DNA of 64,000 nt, taken from assembly GCA_037157565.1 (NCBI GenBank), contig JAZHRO010000063.1:159018501-159082500 (forward strand), given 5' to 3'. The number at the start of each line of letters is the position of its first letter. Within the stretch, counting starts at the first letter, position 1. The notes below the pieces were generated by a model. The model saw only the letters and a list, made by a program, of their open reading frames with translations. It was not told the origin of the DNA and searched no databases. Positions 56,742 to 64,000 of this stretch are shown here, piece after piece. This DNA is from Thalassia testudinum. Lineage: Eukaryota; Streptophyta; Magnoliopsida; Alismatales; Hydrocharitaceae. Both the position numbers and the translations under genes were made by a program.

Positions 56742-59207
56742 AGGAATTTTGACTGTGATCGCATAGAGAAGGATGGTGAAGACGAAGATTCGACATACTG
56801 TGGTAACATTGGGCTCCTTTGTGACGACCCAATGTCTCATTCGTTTTCACTATCAGGGTTCTTGGACCTCAATCCACAAGGGATTGAGACCACTGCACTG
56901 CACATATCTCCTCGAGGATCCGATTGTTTAGGGTGTGTTTCTGACCACAGCACCCCTAAATCTAGCTATCATGATCCATACACTACTAGATCGCCCCTGT
57001 TGTTACAAGAAGATGTGACCACAGCTAACGGGTTTCCCGTTAACACAGTCACAACTGATTATCTCACAAGAAGCAAATCAGCAGGAATTCACATGCATAC
57101 GGATCAGCAGATTCCCACCTTCGAGTTTTCTCCTATCCCCATTTTTGACTCTGACCCACCCGTGATTGAATTGAAGCCCTTACCTGACTCACTTAAGTAT
57201 GTGTTCTTGGGCGAAAGTGAGACAAACCTGGTCATTATTAGTGCCCACTTAACCCAAGAACAGGAGCATCAATTGATTTCTACGCTACAAGACCATAGGG
57301 CTGCTATAGGGTGGAGCATTGCTGATCTCTGCGGTATTCTCCCCTCATATTGCACTCGTCACATTTACACGGATGAGGGGGTGAAACCTTCGAGACAACC
57401 TCAAAGAAGGTTAAACCCGAATATGCTAGAGGTTGTTAAGAAGGAGATCATCAAATGGCTGGATGCAGGTATTGTATACCCAATCTCTGACAACCAATGG
57501 GTGAGTCCAATCCAGATAGTGCCCAAGAAAGCAGGACTCACCATAGTGAAAAATGATAAAGGCGAATCCATCCTAACCTGCACTGCGACATCTTGGCGAG
57601 TCTGCATCGACTATAGGAAACTGAACATGGCTACCCAGAAGGATCACTTTCCTTTGCCTTTCATTGATCAGATCTTAGAACGGTTAGCCGGACGAAGTTT
57701 CTTTTGCTTTCTAGATGGATACTCCAGGTATAATCAAGTAGCGATTAGCCCGGAAGATCAAAACAAGACCACATTCACATGCCCCTTTGGAACATTCGCT
57801 TTCAAGCGAATGCCCTTTGGCCTCTGCAACACACCAACAACATTTCAGCTTTGTACGATGGCCATCTTTTTTGACATGATTGGGGACTATGTGGAGGTGT
57901 TCATGGATGACTTCTCCATTTTCAAAGATAATTTCGCATCTTGTCTTGATAACCTCACCAAGATCCTGAAACGATGTATTGAGGTAAACCTAGTACTATC
58001 CAGGGAGAAAAGCCATTTCAAGGTAAGGGATGGCATAGTACTAGGGCACAGGATCTCTAAAAATGGACTCAAGGTCGATCGAGCTAAATCTGAGATTATT
58101 TCCCACTTACCACCACCTAGCTCAATCAAGTAGATCAGATCATTCTTGGGTCACGTCGGCTTCTATAGGAGATTTATACGCGATTTCTCAAAAATTGCAT
58201 GACCTTTGACGAATCTCCTTATTGCCGATGCCCCATTTGAATTCGACACCTCATGTCTCAGCGCCTTCATGACTTTACGAAGCACTGTCTCTAATTCCCT
58301 GATTCTCCAACCACTCGACTGGTTGCTTGATTTCTAGATGACGTGCAACGCTTCTGATTTTGCCGTCGGCGCTGTTTTAGGCCAGCGTCGGGAAAAACAA
58401 CCTTTTGTTATATACTATGCTAGCAAGACGCTGAATGAGGCTCAGCTTAATTATATGGTCACCGAAAAAGAACTGCTAGCAATAGTATCTGGGTTGGAGA
58501 AATTCAGATCTTATTTATTAGGGTCCAAAGTCATCATCTTCACTGACCACTCTGCCCTCCGGCATTTGTTGGCAAAGAAGGATGCCAAGCCCCGACTCAT
58601 CAGATGGATCCTTCTTTTGCAAGAATTTGATATTGAAATCAGCGACAAAGTCGGAAAATAGAATGTTGTGGCGGATCATCTATCTAGACTGGACCCAGGC
58701 CACATTCCTTATTCCCTGCCTATCCACGAGCAATTTCCTAATGAATACCTTTTGGCAGTGCACTCTGTTGAGTTCCCCTGGTACGCGGATATCGCAAACT
58801 ATCTTGCCGCAAGCAAGATTCCCGTGAACCTATCCAAGGACCAGAAACTCAAATTCTACCTCTGGGATGACCCACTGCTCTTCCGCATTGGAGCGGATCA
58901 GATTATTCGATGATGCATCCCAGATTCTGAGATCCCCAGTGTGTTATCTTTTTGCCACAATGATGCTTGTGGTGGTCATTTCTCGCGACGGAAAACCACT
59001 GCAAAAATTTTGCAATCAGGATTTTTCTGGCCAACTATTTTCAGAGATACACACAAATACGCTCAACACTGCAAACAATGCCAGTCGATCAGTTCTATGA
59101 CCAGGAGAGACATGATGCAACTCCAACCCATCATGGTTGTAGAAGTGTTCGACGTCTGGGGCATCGATTTTATGGGCCTTTATCCGATCTTGCATGGCTT
59201 CGAGTAT
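56742..59207 (+). pseudogene. Element E pol: RT, RNase H, integrase N-terminal part
   Basis: The frame is open from about 56742 (no start codon of its own), first ATG 56832. RT has the Athila signature and FMDD at 57900-57911. In-frame stops at 58131 (TAG), 58200 (TGA), 58335 (TAG), 58659 (TAG) and 58911 (TGA). At four of these the relatives have Gln or Arg, consistent with C-to-T change. RNase H has Asn (58347-58349) in place of its first catalytic Asp. The integrase HHCC region (58941-59100) and first catalytic Asp (Gly-Ile-Asp-Phe-Met-Gly) are present. It stops at 59207, at solo LTR F. Confidence 0.92.
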
Positions 59208-61935
59208 TGTTACGAACGCGTCCCAGACGTCTTTTAAGACGTCTGGGAGGTGGCCCAGACGTCGGACCAGACGTCTGGGATCACATCCAAACGTCGGACT
59301 AGACGTCTAGGATCGTTTCCAGACGTCTGGAAATCAGTTATTTTCGACATGTGCAAAATCAGTTATTTTCGACACGCGTGGGTCGTCTGCGCGCCTGAGC
59401 GCACAGACTGCATATTCGCTCCTACGGCTGCAGATTCTCGCCGCTGCCGTCTCTCTCTCTCCTCCTCGCGCGGCCTTAAAAGGCCACGCGCTCTCTCCTG
59501 TCGCCTCCACCCCTTTCCTCTTCTCCTTCCAGTGCGCGAGAACGAGCGCGAGAGCGGGAGCGGGGTTGCTGCGGCGGCGACGGCCGCAGTGAGCGCGGAG
59601 GGGGTGCTGCTTGCGAGAGCGGCGCTCAGCCGTGAGGGCGAGCTCACCGGGGCTGCCAGGGCCGGCCGGCAGGGAGCGCAGCAGGCGCAGAACGACGCGG
59701 GAGGCCTACTGCGGCTCGAGCAGCAGGCGCACGAGGTGCGACGTGGGCGGCGTCGTGAGCGGAGGGCGAGTCGCGCCCTGGTTCTGGAAAAATTTCCAGA
59801 ATCAGACGTCTGTGCTGATAGCTAGACGGCGAGGTCGACGTCTGGAAGACTATCCAGACATTTGAAAGGTGAGTTTTCCGTCTTCTTCTTCCTTCTTGTC
59901 GACTGACCGTACTGAGGGAGGGAGATGGGTGTGCGCAGGCTCGATGATTCGCCATCCAACGCGAATCAGACGTCTGGTTGTAGTACCAGACGGCGGGAGT
60001 GACCTCCAGACGTCCGGGGTGACCATCGGACGACTGGGAACTAGGCCAGACGTCCCCGCAGGCTTCTGGACGTCTGAGAAACCACGCAGAACAAGGTAAT
60101 TCTCTGATCCACTTTTTAAGACGTCTGGAAGAAGTTCCAGACGTCTGATTTTGCACAATGTCGTCGTTTTCGACCCGTTGAGGGCCCGTTCGGGTTCCGT
60201 TTTCCGAGTTTCGAGTTGCGTTCCTTCTGGAATTAAATCCTCTACCCGTCTACAGCAGTTATACACTGTTTTGAGACACTCCTTGTGTTTGATCCTTGTG
60301 ATAGGACCCCGTTCTGTTGCAGTCTCGGGGGTCGCGGAGGCACGCGGGATTCCCGATAACACCCCCATTACTCCCGTTGTACCTGGTAGAGTGGCTTTAA
60401 GTTATTAATAAAATCTGTTAAATTATGGAACCATAAATAGAACCTAGGACATTGCATGAATCCTAGGAATGAGAAATAGATGGAATGATAGCTCCTAGGT
60501 GTTGCATGAATCCTAGGACTGGAAAACTAGATTGTATGATAGATCCTATGATATGGCATGAATCCTAGGATGGGAAAGCTAGTGGAATGTATAATACTGC
60601 AGTCTTGGAAAATGGAAAGAGATATAAAGCTGCCTGTAATTTGAATTAACAGCTGCCTGTTGTGAATAAATAACGTGGTTGAGAACATGGATTGTAAGAA
60701 TGTGAAACTGGAAAGTGAAACTTAGATGTTTGAGTAAAAAGGATGGAACCCTACGGGGAAATTAGGAGTGGAACTCCTGGAAAGAGAAAGGAATGGAACT
60801 GAGATGTAGTTGTGTACTGTCTCTTGGGTACGTAGTACCAAGGGAAGTACCTGTACCTGTTTAGTACAGAGTGGGGCCAGCCACCCCAGGGACCCGGGGT
60901 TAGGACCGGCCGCTCTGTACCGACTTGCTGGCCCTCGTGTACGTAGTACCGAGGAGAGCTACTAGTGTTAGGAGGGCACTAGCTACCCCACGGGCCCCGG
61001 GGTTCTGCTAGCCTCCTACACCGACTTGTTTAGGCCCACTGGGGCAAACCAGGGTAGTCAGGCGAGGGTGCCCGGACAGTGGAGGGGCAAGGCCCCGGTT
61101 TGGTTACTGTGGAGGGGTTGGACCCCTGTTACTGAGAGGGCTCTGCCCTGGACTGGTTCTGTGCTATGCTTTGGGCGCACCCGTTAACGGAAATGACTGA
61201 CCGCGTGCCAGTACGGGTTAGCTACCTGTGCATTTATCGCGCGTGCCGTAGTCACCGTTACGTCTGTCAGTGACCTTGGGGTGGTTGACTGAGGGTAGGA
61301 TCACCACGGGGGACTCTCCTGGCCAGGAGAGCACCACGTGCTACTTCTACTTTTTGGAAAAGACTGCAATCAAGATCGTTCCAACGAGGAACATTCGAGA
61401 TCAAGAAAAAGATCTGAGGAATAAATGAAATAGTGAGACAATTGAAAGATGTGAATAAAGAAAGTAATGGAACATAACAGCTACTGTACACTCTACTGTT
61501 GTCTTTAGTTTTAGTTGCCACTCTACTCATCGTTTTGCTGACGTGTTACACTCGTTACCTTTTTCAGGACCAGGTGTTGAGCAGCCAGGGTCAGCGGCTG
61601 CAGAGGACGCTGGGCCGAGTAGGGTCCAGTAGAGTTACCACTGTCTCTTTTACCTCTTTTGTTACATTATAGTGAGTAGTTCTTGTTTCCACTGTACTTT
61701 TCTTTACCTGCAGTTCAAATTATATGATGAATGTTGTTCTACTGTTGTGGTGGTATATACTGTGGTAGTTTCTTTCCTTACTACTGTACTTTCTTACTTT
61801 TAGTTATATTCATGCTAAATGTGGTTTATTTTACTACTCTTTTGGTTACTTCCTCGTTGGACGACTAGGTCTTGGGATTAGTTGAGTCGGTCCGGTTCTC
61901 GTGTCTCGTAGGGACTCGAGAACCAAGTCGTTACA
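59208..61935 (+). mobile_element. Solo LTR F, probably Ty3/gypsy chromovirus (Tekay/Del-type)
   Basis: 2,728 bp with termini TGTTACGA and TCGTTACA, an inverted pair typical of Tekay/Del LTRs, and exact TSD AGTAT (59203-59207 and 61936-61940). It splits the integrase of E between the first and second catalytic Asp. Contents: AGACGTCT palindromes (59222-59335, 59800-60145), a GGCCTTAAAAGGCC TATA-like site (59471-59484), and a tandem GC-rich pair (60822-61028). Open frames inside (59250-59825 and others) are compositional. Strand assigned from TATA-like orientation, which is tentative because the site is palindromic. Confidence 0.85.
60822..61028 (+). repeat. Two-copy imperfect tandem repeat in solo LTR F
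   Basis: Two units of about 105 bp, each with a TACGTAGTACC start, a C/G-rich middle containing CCCGGGG or CCCCGGGG, and the end ACCGACTTG. Each unit also has complementary words (for example CAGAGTGG with CCGCTCTG), suggesting stem formation. Confidence 0.65.
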
Positions 61936-62779
61936 AGTATATATTGCTACCCGTTGACTGTGTCTCGAAGTGGGTCGAGGCCATCCCAGCGAGACGGGCT
62001 GATCATAAGACCGTCATTTCTTTCGTACGGCAATACATCTTTGCGAGATTCAGAATACCCCACGCTCTGATTAGCGACGAGGGAAGCCACTTCATCCACG
62101 CCCACTTTAGGACATTATTAAAGAAATACGAAGTACATCACCGTATAGCCACCCCATATCACCCGCAGACCAATGGGCAGGCTGAAGTGTCTAACCGTCA
62201 GATCAAGCTGATTCTTCAGAAGACGGTTAGACCAGACAGGAAGGACTGGTCTGATAAATTAGTTGATGCACACTGGGCATATCGAACCGCGTACAAGGCC
62301 CCACTCGGAATGTCACCATATCGTATGGTATATGGCAAGGCCTGTCACCTTCCTGCAGAGCTAGAACACCGTGCCTTTTGGGCGGTGCGAAATGTAACCT
62401 TGACCTCGATGCAGGAGGTCAAGAACGAAAACTCCAGCTCAGCGAATTAGAAGAGATTCGGCGGGAGGCCTATGAGAACGCATTGATATACAAGGACAAG
62501 ACTAAGGCCTTTCATGGCCATTACATCCGGAGGAAATCATTCATGCCCAACCAGCAAGCCTGGTTGTTCGATTCACGATTAAAACTTTTCACAGAGAAGC
62601 TCAAGTCCAAGTGGACTGGCCCATATGTTGTGATTCACCCATATCCTAATGGGGCGGTCCAGATCAAGGACCCAAAATCTGGGCATATATCTACGGTAAA
62701 TGGCCAGCGCATCAAGCCATTTTTGGCCCAGAAACCTCCTCCAGTTGACGAGATCATTCATCTTATTGAGGATGTGTGA
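61936..62779 (+). pseudogene. Element E integrase, C-terminal part
   Basis: Resumes integrase after solo LTR F (Ile-Leu-Leu-Pro-Val-Asp). Second catalytic Asp in Leu-Ile-Ser-Asp-Glu-Gly-Ser-His (62066-62090), catalytic Glu in Asn-Gly-Gln-Ala-Glu-Val-Ser-Asn. A one-base frameshift near 62390 changes frame, after which the GPY module (Lys-Trp-Thr-Gly-Pro-Tyr) and the stop at 62777-62779 follow. Gly at the position after the second Asp in A and B is Glu here. Confidence 0.9.
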
Positions 62780-64000
62780 TTGAGTTTTCGCCCAGCGAGA
62801 GGCGTTAAACTCAGCATCTACCTCACATTCTACCATCACCCTATACTTACCATTTTTATACATAGCATATTTTTCGTTTAGCATATTTCCTTCTCACATA
62901 TTGCATACTGTCAGGTTGGCCGATGCTGAACGTCAAAATTTCAGGAGCAATTCCAAGTGATTTCTACCCATCTACTCCCTACTATACTTATTCTCTCTTA
63001 CATTCATGCATGAGGACATGCAAGAACTTAGGAATAGGGGGTAGATACAGTAAAACTGAAAAAATTTTATGCCATCATTTAGGAAAAACCTTAGAGCTGC
63101 ATGTCAAACGTACTTTAGGATGCAAAATAAAAGAACAACCGACTCCACCTCCAATGCTCACATTGGAGCTAGAAATCGTTCGCAATAGCCATTTCCAACT
63201 CACCCTCTTACCTCTTGTTCTAAATTTAGGGTCAATCTGAATGTAACCCGATACGGGAATTTCACAAAGTACAAATTATACAAGGTTACTTGTTTATAGC
63301 ATATATACATATTGCATTCATGAATAAGATTATTTTATTAAGAGAATGCATTAGGATTTTTATCCTCTAGTTGATTCCTGTAATATGGAATCCAATACAA
63401 CTTTTCACACACACGAAGAATTTACAATGGATTCACGATGAAGGCTGATAAACGTCTTTAGTCTATCCAGAAGAAGCAGTGCTTCCTAAACCCCTGGACA
63501 GTGCTTTGGGAGTCAGGCAGATTTTCCTCCAAAAATCCATCAAAGAGTGTGAGATGAGAGTAAAGTGTACTGGTGCTCTAAGATTAGTACAAGGAATCCA
63601 GAGTCCTAGATAATTAGGTGATGATACTTTGAGATTAGATATAGTTTTCGCTCTCGGTTCTTACGTATACATTTTGTGTGAAATTTTGAAACCCACCAAA
63701 TAAGGCAAATACGTGGAGAGCGAGTTTTCATAAAACTAGGGCTAAGGTGGATGGTTACGACCATTTTTTATGGAATCCTCTGCTGAAGGAGGGTATTGAT
63801 GTCAAGGTCAGAAATACATCATCCTATCCATCTCTCCCGGTGCCGTGAGTAGGCACTTCCACCAAATAAGCCACCCAATGTCTCTTGAGTACCACCAATC
63901 CCTAATAATCCTCCTCAATAAAGTCATGGATGTGTGCTAGTTGTGTATATGTTGAAAAAAATGACGAAAAAAAAAGAGAATAACTGAAAAAGAGAAAAAT
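62780..64000 (+). other. 3' UTR of element E (incomplete)
   Basis: Post-pol stem CGCC/GGCG at 62789-62804, internal polypurine tract at 63002-63044. The remainder is collinear with D's 3' UTR (reverse complement of about 38400-39560), including CCACCAAATA motifs (63693, 63859). The window ends in an A-rich stretch that corresponds to D's 38281-38395. No gene. Confidence 0.85.

Larger units (their letters stand above)
55628..64000 (+). mobile_element. Element E: deleted Athila-type retrotransposon, runs off the window
   Basis: Plus strand: truncated LTR, then directly the protease-RT linker with no PBS, leader, gag or protease. RT, RNase H and integrase (interrupted by solo LTR F) follow, then a 3' UTR collinear with D's. 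The 3' LTR should lie beyond 64000. Five in-frame stops, one frameshift, a lost promoter and a lost PBS mean E is dead. Its LTR and UTR place it in the same family as D. Confidence 0.88.

Noticed and set aside
59250..60408. Open frames up to 191 codons in solo LTR F
   Set aside because: The LTR limits are proven by the TSD, and the frames overlap on both strands in GC-rich sequence. No coding signature.

Overview
This is repeat-dense nuclear DNA of a flowering plant. I cannot name the species, and I see no convincing host protein-coding gene. Almost every recognisable open frame belongs to a retrotransposon. The plant assignment rests on Athila-type Ty3/gypsy elements primed by tRNA-Asp(GUC), LTRs of 2-3 kb, a Cin4/L1-type LINE, a Ty1/copia relic and solo LTRs. 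The structure is a set of nested insertions, several of them proven by exact 5-bp target-site duplications (TSDs).

Layout. 1-945: unassigned DNA with a (TA)n microsatellite. 946-1820: 3' part of a LINE ORF2 (minus). 1821-28739: element A (Athila-like, minus, about 13.2 kb without its insert). Element B (Athila-like, plus, 12740-26419, TSD GTGCC) sits inside it, immediately beside A's primer-binding site. 26448-33742: a second, chimeric unit sharing A's upstream LTR. It carries an A-type 3' end broken inside integrase (30663), fused to the leader, PBS and 2.9-kb LTR of another family, C. 33743-35366: the 5' part of the same LINE ORF2 (endonuclease and start of RT). 35367-45041: element D (minus, TSD CTCAC), which carries no gag-pol but one 542-codon frame of unknown function. 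45047-45300: further upstream LINE sequence. 45301-48400: unassigned DNA and a probable degenerate LTR. 48450-52620: decayed Ty1/copia element (minus). 53328-54941: solo LTR J (TSD ATGAT) inserted in the exact centre of a perfect inverted repeat. 54992-55627: truncated LTR H. 55628-64000: element E (plus, same family as D by LTR and 3' UTR). E has lost its promoter, PBS and gag, and its integrase is split by solo LTR F (59208-61935, TSD AGTAT). E runs off the window.

How the parts relate. A, B and E encode the usual gag/protease/RT/RNase H/integrase polyprotein in one frame, all now broken by stops or frameshifts. Most premature stops read as C-to-T changes (CGA to TGA, CAG/CAA to TAG/TAA), as expected of methylated, silenced DNA. 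D looks like a non-autonomous partner of the E family.

The most interesting signals are non-coding. (i) The LTR 5' termini of A, B, D and E each form a short perfect hairpin with different sequence but the same architecture. (ii) A hairpin lies 5-10 nt after the final stop codon in four families, with a second covarying hairpin in two. (iii) An internal copy of the polypurine tract is conserved. (iv) AGACGTCT palindromes occur in LTRs of unrelated families. (v) A snRNA-promoter-like USE/TATA pair followed by a hairpin lies inside LTR B. All identities and distances were read by eye and need alignment to confirm.
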